A program made the position numbers and the translations under genes. The notes under the pieces were generated by a model that had not been told where the DNA came from, searched no databases, and saw nothing but the letters and a program-made list of their open reading frames with translations. From contig JAEWCK010000214.1 of NCBI GenBank assembly GCA_023390675.1, forward strand, positions 1 to 6,328: a DNA stretch of 6,328 nucleotides. The letters run 5' to 3'. Origin of the DNA: Pseudomonadota bacterium. GTDB taxonomy: Bacteria > Pseudomonadota > Alphaproteobacteria > Sphingomonadales > Sphingomonadaceae. Positions 1 through 6,294 of this stretch are shown here, piece after piece; the first letter of the stretch is position 1; each line of letters opens with the position of its first letter.

Positions 1-367
1 GCACCGTCTCGAACGGCGCGCCGTTGCCGCCGCCGGCATAGACGCCGACGCCCTTCAGCTCGGGCAGCACGTGGTGCACGGGCGTGTCGAGCGACACCTT
101 GCCCGCCTCGACCAGCATCATGAAAGCGAGGCTGGTGACCGGCTTGGTCATCGATGCGATGCGAAAGATCGTGGTCTCGTCCACCGGCGCGCCGCCTTCG
201 CGCGCCGGGCCCTGGTGCGAGAAATGGACGATCTCGCCATCGCGCGCGATCAGCAGCTGGGCGTGGGGGAGGCGGCCCGAATCGAGATAGCGCTCGCGTA
301 CGAAATCATCGATGCGCGCCAGCCTGTCCGAATCGAATCCATGGCTCTCCGGCTTGGCAACATTCAT
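1..367 (-). CDS. Serine hydrolase, beta-lactamase/esterase family (N-terminal part, runs off window)
   Basis: Only the first 122 residues lie in the window; the C-terminus is beyond base 1. The reading shows the start of the class C beta-lactamase/penicillin-binding fold used by EstB-type esterases and related hydrolases: a leading helix (about residues 12-28), strands with 'LLIARDGEIVH' (38-48), then 'IFRIASMTKPVTS' with the SxxK motif, S72 as likely nucleophile and K75 as general base. 'MMLVEAGKVSLDTPV' and 'VYAGGGNGAPFETV' follow, as is usual before the 'LLTHTSG' region. The Tyr motif and the HxG-type motif would lie outside. No signal peptide is seen, so a cytoplasmic esterase or amidase is more likely than a true periplasmic beta-lactamase; the substrate cannot be told. 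The start is ambiguous: in-frame ATGs occur at 397, 388, 379 and 367, none with a well-spaced ribosome site. I chose 367 because family-like sequence begins there. Confidence 0.85.
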   Translation of the reverse strand, partial: MNVAKPESHGFDSDRLARIDDFVRERYLDSGRLPHAQLLIARDGEIVHFSHQGPAREGGAPVDETTIFRIASMTKPVTSLAFMMLVEAGKVSLDTPVHHVLPELKGVGVYAGGGNGAPFETV

Positions 368-503
368 AGCGGACGGCATACCCCTCATTCGAAACATTGC
401 GGACGCAGTTTCCTGCGAACGCCTGCCTTCTATTGCCTTGAGCGCGGCTTGAATCAACACTAACCTTGTCGAAGTTCGGCACTCGATGCCAAACCCGACA
501 TTC

Positions 504-509
504 TATAAT
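504..509 (+). promoter_or_regulatory. Candidate -10 box for the acyl-CoA synthetase gene
   Basis: A perfect TATAAT hexamer sits in otherwise GC-rich DNA between the divergent genes. No convincing -35 is present: at 17-bp spacing the sequence is ACTCGA, and the best nearby match is TCGATG at 15 bp. If used, transcription would begin near 515-517 and leave a leader of about 12-14 bases before TTG 529. It would also rule out ATG 508, whose first bases are inside the box. The single-element match makes this tentative. Confidence 0.35.
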
Positions 510-516
510 GAACCCC

Positions 517-522
517 GGAGAG
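517..522 (+). promoter_or_regulatory. Ribosome binding site that favours the TTG 529 start
   Basis: GGAGAG lies six bases ahead of TTG 529, a normal Shine-Dalgarno spacing. The alternative starts, ATG 508 and TTG 466, have no such site upstream. This is the main reason for taking the rare TTG codon as the start of the synthetase. Confidence 0.55.
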
Positions 523-528
523 ACTCGC

Positions 529-2277
<1,749 letters not shown>

Positions 2278-2286
2278 CCTCTCCAC

Positions 2287-2369
2287 CGTCATCCCGGCGA
2301 AAGCCGGGATCCAGAGCCCCACGCGGCACGGCAGAGAAACCCTGGGCCCCGGCTTTCGCCGGGGTGACG
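2287..2369. repeat. REPIN-like inverted repeat pair (two REP units with GAAA mini-hairpins)
   Basis: Arms 2287-2316 and 2340-2369 are inverted copies: of 30 positions 26 are Watson-Crick pairs, two are G-T and two are A-C mismatches, with a 23-base loop. Each arm also holds its own hairpin: CCCGGC-GAAA-GCCGGG at 2293-2308 and CCCCGGC-TTTC-GCCGGGG at 2347-2364. Two inverted REP units forming one long cruciform is the REPIN layout; such elements are known to be moved by RAYT (TnpA_REP) transposases acting in trans. The GTCAtCCCGGCGAAAGCCGGG sequence type is a common intergenic repeat in proteobacteria. It begins ten bases after the synthetase stop and may fold in the mRNA and protect or end the transcript, but no T-run follows, so it is not a canonical terminator. 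No transposase gene is present here. Confidence 0.8.
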
Positions 2370-2379
2370 ATGTGCTGAC

Positions 2380-2408
2380 TGGACTCATTTAGCGAATGTG
2401 CTAATAAT
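2380..2408 (+). promoter_or_regulatory. Probable sigma-70-type promoter of the ArsR/VOC unit
   Basis: TGGACT (2380-2385, four of six to TTGACA), a 17-bp spacer, then AATAAT (2403-2408, five of six to TATAAT). Transcription would start near 2414-2416, which is the GTG start codon itself, so the message would be leaderless or nearly so. The stretch is notably AT-rich for this genome. Inference from sequence only. Confidence 0.5.
2389..2404. promoter_or_regulatory. Candidate ArsR operator dyad TTAGC-N6-GCTAA
   Basis: A perfect 5-bp inverted repeat with a 6-bp centre lies in the spacer and overlaps the first bases of the -10 box. ArsR-family dimers bind such dyads and repress by blocking RNA polymerase. 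Position directly ahead of the regulator gene suggests autoregulation. The arms are short, so a chance dyad is possible. Confidence 0.45.
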
Positions 2409-2413
2409 CCCCC

Positions 2414-2788
2414 GTGCCCGACACCCCCGACGCCTACGAAGCCCTGTTCACTGCGCTCGCGCACCCCGCGCGGCGGCGGATCCTGATCAGCCTCAACTTC
2501 GCCGAGGGCAAGGCGATGACCGCGGGCGAGATCGCCGGGCTGTTCGGCCATGCCTGGCCTACCACCACGCGCCACCTCCAGCTGCTCGAGGCCGCAGGGG
2601 CGATCGCGCACGAGCGGCGGGGGCGGAGCCGCGTCTACCGGCTCGTGCCGCCGCGCCTCGCGCTCGCGCGCGACTGGCTCGACTGGTTCGGCCGCGACCC
2701 CGTAACCGCACAGGAGATCGATCATGACCGACACGCCGAGGCTGTTTCGCCTCAATCTGGAAGTCCGCGCGCTCGAGGCGGCGCGTGA
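2414..2788 (+). CDS. ArsR/SmtB-family transcriptional regulator without metal-site cysteines
   Basis: A 124-residue winged-helix DNA-binding protein. 'ALFTALAHPARRRIL' (10-24) is the typical first helix, 'MTAGEIAGLFGHAWPTTTRHLQLLEAAGAI' (35-64) is the helix-turn-helix with recognition helix about 48-60, and 'HERRGRSRVYRLVP' (66-79) is the wing. There is no cysteine at all, so the classic CxC metal sensor is excluded; it fits the non-metal subgroup that sits beside small-molecule-binding or VOC/SRPBCC proteins. GTG 2414 is the only sensible start and has no Shine-Dalgarno site, in keeping with a leaderless message. The core fold ends near residue 95; residues 104-124 are read from DNA that also encodes the VOC protein in another frame and look unstructured (PQSGSPRARGGA). 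It probably represses its own promoter and thus the VOC gene; the inducer is unknown. Confidence 0.88.
   Translation: MPDTPDAYEALFTALAHPARRRILISLNFAEGKAMTAGEIAGLFGHAWPTTTRHLQLLEAAGAIAHERRGRSRVYRLVPPRLALARDWLDWFGRDPVTAQEIDHDRHAEAVSPQSGSPRARGGA
2712..2716 (+). promoter_or_regulatory. Ribosome binding site of the VOC gene, inside the ArsR gene
   Basis: AGGAG lies seven bases before ATG 2724 and within the arsR-type coding sequence. It fixes the VOC start and shows that the 65-base gene overlap is built into the arrangement, which suggests the two genes are translated from one message. Confidence 0.7.
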
Positions 2789-3110
2789 CTTCTACGCCGA
2801 ATTGCTCGGGCAGGAGGGGCGCATCCAGATGGGGCAGCGCTTCTATCTCGATGCCGGCGGGGTGACGCTGCAGGTCGTCCAAGTTCCCGACCCGCATCCC
2901 GCCGCCAAGGCGCTGTATTTCACCGTGGCCGATCTCGACGCGGTCCACGCCCGCGCCGCGGCGCTCGGCAGCCTGAGCACCGAGGACGTCCATGGAACGC
3001 CCGCGGGCGAGCCCGTGGTTCGTCCCTGGGGCGAGCGTTCCTTCTATGCCGACGACCCTTGGGGCAATCCGCTGTGCTTCGTCGATGCGGGGACGATCTA
3101 CCCGGGCTGA
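2724..3110 (+). CDS. VOC-superfamily protein (glyoxalase/bleomycin-resistance/dioxygenase fold)
   Basis: A 128-residue single-domain protein made of two beta-alpha-beta-beta-beta modules (about 6-53 and 63-122). The second ends in 'FYADDPWGNPLCFVDAGT' (107-124), a standard signature of this superfamily. Members include glyoxalase I, extradiol dioxygenases and antibiotic-binding proteins, and many bind a divalent metal with a His near the first strand and a Glu in the last. Here the first-strand position appears to be R9 ('LFRLNLEV') and the last-strand acid is D121, so classical metal chemistry is doubtful and ligand binding or sequestration is possible. It starts inside the ArsR-type gene with a strong ribosome site and shares its promoter, so expression should follow whatever relieves that repressor. 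The substrate is unknown. The fold is sure, the function not. Confidence 0.88.
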   Translation: MTDTPRLFRLNLEVRALEAARDFYAELLGQEGRIQMGQRFYLDAGGVTLQVVQVPDPHPAAKALYFTVADLDAVHARAAALGSLSTEDVHGTPAGEPVVRPWGERSFYADDPWGNPLCFVDAGTIYPG

Positions 3111-3157
3111 ACGATCTGGGTTATCGTGCCGGTTTCGCGCTTTGGGGGAGGGGTGAG

Positions 3158-3661
3158 ATGCGGTTCGCAATCGCGGCTTTCGGGCTGATGCTGGCGGCCG
3201 CGCCGGCGGCGGCGCAGGAGGCGGCCAATCCCGACGAGACCTATCCCGAGAAGGTGTTCGGCGACTGGAGGGTGTACGGCTTCGAGAAGGCGTGCTGGTT
3301 CGTCCTCGAGGCCGATGGCGGCGAGCTCGACCTCTCGACCAGCCCCGACGAGCCCGAGCTCTACGTCTCGCTTGCCAATCCCGCATGGACCGATCTCGAC
3401 TCCGACGCCGAATATAAGGGTCGCGTCCGCTTCGGCACGCTCGATCGCGAATTGAGCGCGATGGGCTTGTTCAGCGACGGCAAGGGCGGAGCCATGCTCG
3501 TCGACGGCGACGACGACAGCTGGCTGGGCGCGCTCGCTGCTGCGCCTTCGATCCGCGTCGAGATCGCCGGCCATGCGATCGAACGGCCGCTCGCCGGCGC
3601 GGGGGAGGCGATCGCCTATATGCGCGCCTGCACGCGCGCGAGCCGGGCCAAGGCGGGCTGA
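3158..3661 (+). CDS. Secreted protein of unknown function with two cysteines
   Basis: A 167-residue protein I do not recognise. It starts with a clear Sec signal peptide: MR, a hydrophobic stretch (3-15), then PAAA before Q20, giving predicted cleavage after A19. The mature part of about 148 residues opens with 'YPEKVFGDWRVYGFEKACWFV' split around C46, has several acidic stretches (SPDEPELY, DGDDDS), and ends with 'IAYMRACTRAS', where C158 could pair with C46 in a periplasmic disulfide. 'FGDWRV' near the N-terminus followed by a Cys loosely recalls invasion-associated locus B-type (IalB) periplasmic proteins, but I cannot confirm that link. ATG 3158 is preceded by a G-rich GGGGGAGGGG ribosome site; the frame stays open upstream but the signal peptide fixes this start. 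The 47-base gap after the VOC gene has no evident terminator, so some read-through from that unit is possible. Confidence 0.82.
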   Translation: MRFAIAAFGLMLAAAPAAAQEAANPDETYPEKVFGDWRVYGFEKACWFVLEADGGELDLSTSPDEPELYVSLANPAWTDLDSDAEYKGRVRFGTLDRELSAMGLFSDGKGGAMLVDGDDDSWLGALAAAPSIRVEIAGHAIERPLAGAGEAIAYMRACTRASRAKAG

Positions 3662-3717
3662 TCGCCGGGCGGGGGGTGGCGGTTCGCAGCAGCGTGCTAT
3701 CCAACCAGCACACCTCG

Positions 3718-3726
3718 TGCTAGACT
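3718..3726 (+). promoter_or_regulatory. Possible extended -10 promoter of the metalloprotease gene
   Basis: TGCTAGACT has the TG-n-TATAAT layout of an extended -10 (TAGACT matches four of six). No good -35 lies 16-18 bases upstream. Transcription would begin about 14 bases before ATG 3747, just ahead of the AGGAGG ribosome site. It lies in the 85-base gap between two secreted-protein genes, which otherwise holds only a weak GTGCT/AGCAC dyad (3694-3698, 3707-3711). Confidence 0.3.
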
Positions 3727-3746
3727 AGGCGGTGCAGGAGGGATCC

Positions 3747-4661
3747 ATGTTCCGCAAGCTGATCGCCATCGTCGCATTGTTGGCCGCGCTCCCGGCCGCG
3801 GCGCAGGAGCTCAAATCCTATACCGCCGATTTCGACGCCTTCGCGACGAGCACCACGGCGATGCCGCCCGTCGAGCGCGTCAAGGCGTTCCGCGACAGGT
3901 TCAATGCGCTCATCCCGGGCTTCTACCAGCCGCGCTTCGGCGCGACCGAGGAGAAGTACGACACGCGCATCCAGAAGGCGCTCGAATCCTATCCCGCCGA
4001 TCGCGCGAAGTTCCTCGCCGCGGCGAGCAGCTTCGCCACGGCCTATGCTGCGGCGAACGTGCATTTCCGCCGCTTCTTCCCCGATTACGTGCCGCCCGCG
4101 ACGATCTATCTGCTCCATTCGATCGGCGAGATGGACGGCGGCACGCGCGACATCGGCGGCAAGACCTATGCGGTGTTCGGCGCCGACGTGATCGCCAAGG
4201 TGCACGATGCGAGCACGATCGGGCCGTTCCTCGATCACGAGCTCTTCCATTTCCACCACGCGCGCTATTTCGCCGATTGCGAGGCCTTGTGGTGCTCGCT
4301 GTGGCAGGAGGGGCTGGCCACCTATGTCGCTGGGCAGATGAATCCCGGCGGCGACGATCGCACGCTGATGCTCGTCACGCCGCGCCCGATCCGCCCCGAA
4401 GTCGAGCCGCGGCTGGATGAAGCGATGTGCTTCACGCGCGCGAAGCTCGATTCGACCGATCAGGGCGATTACGCCGCCTTCTTCTTCGGCGACGGCAAGA
4501 GCCGGTTCCCGCCGCGATTCGGCTATTTCATCGGCTATCTGCTCGCGAAGCAGATCGGCGCGACGATGAGCCTCGATTCGCTCGCCAGGCTGCCGCCCGC
4601 CAGGGTCAAGCCGCTCCTCGAGGCGGCGCTGGCGGGCTATGCCTGCCCGGCGGCGAGTTGA
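3747..4661 (+). CDS. Secreted zinc metalloprotease-like protein (HExxH-x19-E, gluzincin type)
   Basis: A 304-residue protein with a clean signal peptide (MFRK, hydrophobic 5-15, PAAA before Q20; predicted cut after A19). The central motif is HELFH (H164, E165, H168): two zinc-binding histidines and the catalytic glutamate. Nineteen residues later comes 'WQEGLATYVAG' with E188, the position and EGLA context of the third zinc ligand in gluzincins; this resembles the DUF2268-type predicted proteases. Two cysteines, C178 and C183, lie between the zinc motifs, and two more occur later ('AMCFTR', 'GYACPAAS'), so disulfides in the periplasm are likely. 'RFGYFIGYLLAKQIG' near residues 255-270 is the helix that usually packs behind the active site. 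ATG 3747 follows a perfect AGGAGG by five bases. The preceding gene encodes another exported protein on the same strand; a working relation is possible but unproven. Natural substrate unknown. Confidence 0.85.
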   Translation: MFRKLIAIVALLAALPAAAQELKSYTADFDAFATSTTAMPPVERVKAFRDRFNALIPGFYQPRFGATEEKYDTRIQKALESYPADRAKFLAAASSFATAYAAANVHFRRFFPDYVPPATIYLLHSIGEMDGGTRDIGGKTYAVFGADVIAKVHDASTIGPFLDHELFHFHHARYFADCEALWCSLWQEGLATYVAGQMNPGGDDRTLMLVTPRPIRPEVEPRLDEAMCFTRAKLDSTDQGDYAAFFFGDGKSRFPPRFGYFIGYLLAKQIGATMSLDSLARLPPARVKPLLEAALAGYACPAAS

Positions 4662-4664
4662 TCC

Positions 4665-5063
4665 TCAGCGCCTGTTGATCGCCCGGTCGACGCTCCACGC
4701 ACCGCCGCCGGCTGCCGCCAGATAGAGGAAGGCGAAGCAGTAGAGCAGGATCGCCTCGCCGCCATTGACCAGCGGGAAGAACTTGTCGCCCATCCCGGCA
4801 TGGTACTGGAAATAGCCCACCGCGCACATGCCCGAGGCGATGAACGCCGCGGGACGAGTGAACAGCCCGATCGCGATCAGCCCGCCGGCGATCAGCTCGA
4901 TTGCGGCCGAAGCGAGCAGCTCGGGTGGCAGCGGCGAGGGGAAGGGGGCCGGCGAGGGCGGGAAGCCGAAGAATTTGGAGAGGCCGTGCTCCATGAAGGC
5001 GAGCCCGACGACGACGCGCAGGATGCTCAGCAGCCTGTCGGACCAGCTTGCGGGGATGGGCAT
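4665..5063 (-). CDS. DoxX-family membrane protein
   Basis: A 132-residue inner-membrane protein with four predicted helices: about 12-33, 48-67, 71-88 and 101-119. 'RVVVGLAFMEHGLSKFFG' with the HGxxK pattern (H26, K30), 'IELIAGGLIAIGLFTRPAA' and 'NGGEAILLYCFAFLYLAAAGGG' are typical of the DoxX/SURF4-related family, and the length is usual. DoxX proteins are small quinone-associated or redox-linked membrane proteins; in mycobacteria one partners with superoxide dismutase and a thiosulfate sulfurtransferase, but neither partner is nearby, so the role here is open. ATG 5063 has AGGAG at five-base spacing; the in-frame ATG at 5102 would add 13 polar residues before the membrane part and has no better site. 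The stop is three bases from the stop of the converging metalloprotease gene. It may be the last gene of a leftward run with the 77-residue gene, or use its own promoter in the 87-base gap (TTGACG at 5116-5121 without a good -10). Confidence 0.92.
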   Translation of the reverse strand: MPIPASWSDRLLSILRVVVGLAFMEHGLSKFFGFPPSPAPFPSPLPPELLASAAIELIAGGLIAIGLFTRPAAFIASGMCAVGYFQYHAGMGDKFFPLVNGGEAILLYCFAFLYLAAAGGGAWSVDRAINRR

Positions 5064-5150
5064 GGGTTCTCCTCTCGCCGTTGCGCGAGCGGAACCTTTC
5101 ACACGGCCCCGGCAGCGTCAATCGGGCGGCGGGAAACCCTGCGTTTCAGC

Positions 5151-5384
5151 TCAGGCGCCGCGCGCGCGATCGGGGCGGACTTCCTGCGCGTGGTCGATAT
5201 CGTCCTGCTTGGTGACGCGCTCGTGGTTCGAAGGCTCGTCGATCGCGTCGAGCTCGGCCTCGGTCGCCACGTCGCGCGCCAGATCGCCGCCGCTGCGGCC
5301 TTGCTGCGACGGCGCGGGCTCGATGCCCTCGATCAATGCGCTGTCGTCGGTGTCGCGCGCGGCTTCGGTGCGGGGATTTTCCAT
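5151..5384 (-). CDS. Small acidic, probably disordered protein of unknown function
   Basis: A 77-residue protein with no Cys, Phe, Trp or Tyr, 20 acidic and 9 Arg/Lys residues, and many Pro, Gly, Ser and Ala, so it is very likely intrinsically disordered and cytoplasmic. The central 'PSQQGRSGGDLARDVATEAEL' region (25-45, split at Q27/Q28) followed by 'ERVTKQDD' (55-62) looks like a pattern I associate with unnamed small proteins in sphingomonads; this is from memory and not checked. Coding status is supported by a strong AGGAG site six bases before ATG 5384, by the lack of a better frame, and by its fit between acylphosphatase (stop 49 bases upstream) and DoxX. A candidate stress-type promoter lies directly ahead. 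No function can be assigned; a role in desiccation, osmotic or general stress would suit the composition but is a guess. Confidence 0.75.
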   Translation of the reverse strand: MENPRTEAARDTDDSALIEGIEPAPSQQGRSGGDLARDVATEAELDAIDEPSNHERVTKQDDIDHAQEVRPDRARGA

Positions 5385-5404
5385 GTCACTCTCCTCCCGG
5401 CATC

Positions 5405-5430
5405 AAAGCGCGGGGAGGCGAGGGCGTTCC
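5405..5430 (-). promoter_or_regulatory. Candidate EcfG-type general-stress promoter
   Basis: On the minus strand GGAAC (5430-5426) is followed after 17 bases by CTTT (5408-5405). The alphaproteobacterial general-stress sigma factor EcfG recognises GGAAC-N16/17-CGTT, so the -35 is perfect and the -10 matches three of four. Transcription would begin near 5398, just ahead of the AGGAG site of the 77-residue gene. It lies in the 49-base gap behind the acylphosphatase stop. A five-base match can arise by chance in GC-rich DNA. Confidence 0.35.
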
Positions 5431-5433
5431 CGC

Positions 5434-5712
5434 CTATGCGGTGAAGCGCTTGGTGAATCCCTTGGCCGGACGCTCGCCTTCGGCCGCGAAGGCCTCGACA
5501 TGCTCGACCCGCGCGAGCGGCGGGCCCTGCCGGCAGGCCTCGGCGAGCGCGCCGAGCGCGTCCTCGTCGCCTTCCACCATCATTTCGACGCGGCCGTCGG
5601 TCAGGTTGCGGACCCAGCCCTTGACCCCGAGCTTCTGGGCGGTCCGCACCGCCCAGTCGCGATAGCCGACGCGCTGCACGCGCCCCGACACATAGATACG
5701 CTGTGCCGTCAT
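5434..5712 (-). CDS. acyP: Acylphosphatase
   Basis: A 92-residue protein of the usual acylphosphatase length. These enzymes hydrolyse acyl-phosphates such as acetyl-phosphate and 1,3-bisphosphoglycerate in the cytoplasm. 'IYVSGRVQRVGYRDW' (6-20) is the phosphate-binding loop with catalytic arginine R18, and 'GVKGWVRNLTDGRVEMMVEG' (29-48) supplies the catalytic asparagine N36 and the G-x-V strand. The C-terminal 'FTKRFTA' is the last strand. One oddity: the glycine of the usual GRVQGVG loop is arginine here (R14). Start ATG 5712 has only a weak GGGGA close by; the longer in-frame start at 5763 would add 17 residues absent from the family. It lies 105 bases behind greB on the same strand. Housekeeping role likely; activity not shown by sequence alone. 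Confidence 0.93.
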   Translation of the reverse strand: MTAQRIYVSGRVQRVGYRDWAVRTAQKLGVKGWVRNLTDGRVEMMVEGDEDALGALAEACRQGPPLARVEHVEAFAAEGERPAKGFTKRFTA

Positions 5713-5733
5713 ATGTCCCCACGCTCTCTCACG

Positions 5734-5756
5734 CGGCCGCGAAACGCTTGCGGCCG
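5734..5756. other. Hairpin-forming inverted repeat between greB and acyP
   Basis: CGGCCGC (5734-5740) and GCGGCCG (5750-5756) form a 7-bp GC stem with a 9-base loop. On the minus strand it lies in the acylphosphatase leader, 22 bases before the start. No T-run follows on either strand, so it is not a typical intrinsic terminator; it might weaken read-through from greB. A second small dyad, CCGCC/GGCGG at 5792-5806, sits just behind the greB stop. Confidence 0.35.
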
Positions 5757-5817
5757 GGTGCAAGTGTAGCGGGGCGCCGGAGCGAGGCTATCCGCCCGAT
5801 CGGCGGTTCGCCGCATA

Positions 5818-6294
5818 TCAGGGGTAAGTGATCGCAATCACTTCATATTCGCGCTCGCCACCGGGGAGGGTGACGCGCCGGAGGTCGCCGACGCCCGCGC
5901 CGCGCAGCGCCCGCGCGATCGGCGAGTTCCAGCCGACCAGCCCCTTGCCGGCATCGGCTTCGTCGTCGCCTACCAGCGTGAGCGTGCGGTAATTGTCGTC
6001 CTCGTCGGCGATTCTGACCTCGGCACCGAAATAGACGCGGCTGCGGTCGGGCTGCTGCGCCGGATCGACGACCTTGGCCGCCTTCATCCGCCTCGACAGC
6101 CAGCCGAGCCGCCGGTCGATCTCGCGCAGCCGCTTGCGGCCGTAGATATAGTCGCCGTTCTCGGAGCGGTCGCCATTGCCGGCGGCCCAGGCGATCGTCT
6201 CGACCAAAGCCGGCCGCTCGGTGGCGAAGAGGGCGTGGTATTCGGCCTGCAGCGCGGCGTAGCCGGCGGGCGTGATGTAGTTGGGGCGGTCCAT
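5818..6294 (-). CDS. greB: Transcription elongation factor GreB
   Basis: A 158-residue protein, the same length as E. coli GreB. Gre factors enter the RNA polymerase secondary channel and stimulate cleavage of backtracked transcripts. Residues 1-75 form the long antiparallel coiled coil; its tip 'AAGNGDRSENGDYIYGRKRLREIDRR' (37-62, split at G47) carries the conserved acids D42 and E45 that position the catalytic magnesium. The basic KRLREIDRR stretch and 'SRVYFGAEVRIADED' opening of the FKBP-like C-terminal domain match GreB rather than GreA. 'NSPIARALRGAGVGDLRRVTLPGGEREYEVIAI' (132 on, split by the G at 141) is the usual end of the domain. ATG 6294 gives the family N-terminus (MDRPNYITPAGY); an in-frame ATG at 6324 would add ten residues. 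The ribosome site is weak and the promoter lies mostly outside the window. Confidence 0.95.
   Translation of the reverse strand: MDRPNYITPAGYAALQAEYHALFATERPALVETIAWAAGNGDRSENGDYIYGRKRLREIDRRLGWLSRRMKAAKVVDPAQQPDRSRVYFGAEVRIADEDDNYRTLTLVGDDEADAGKGLVGWNSPIARALRGAGVGDLRRVTLPGGEREYEVIAITYP

Noticed and set aside
429..457. Promoter for the leftward hydrolase, TTGATT-N17-AATAGA on the minus strand
   Set aside because: The -10 matches only three of six and the gene start itself is uncertain, so it is too weak to list as a feature.
2287..2369. Intrinsic terminator for the synthetase
   Set aside because: The stem is strong but no T-run follows on either strand; the paired REP layout explains it better.
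2559..3386. Open frame on the minus strand across ArsR, VOC and the next gene
   Set aside because: Antisense to three supported genes, extreme Arg/Pro content, no domain.
5091..5119. Plus-strand GGAAC with a later CGTC as a stress promoter
   Set aside because: The spacing is 20 bases, not 16-17, and there is no plus-strand gene downstream.
5116..5121. TTGACG as -35 of a separate DoxX promoter on the minus strand
   Set aside because: Five of six to consensus, but the hexamer at 17 bp is AAGGTT and no spacing of 16-18 gives a credible -10.
4800..5769. Two long plus-strand frames opposite DoxX, the 77-residue gene and acylphosphatase
   Set aside because: The minus-strand genes have strong ribosome sites and clear families; the plus-strand readings have low-complexity composition and no recognisable motif.
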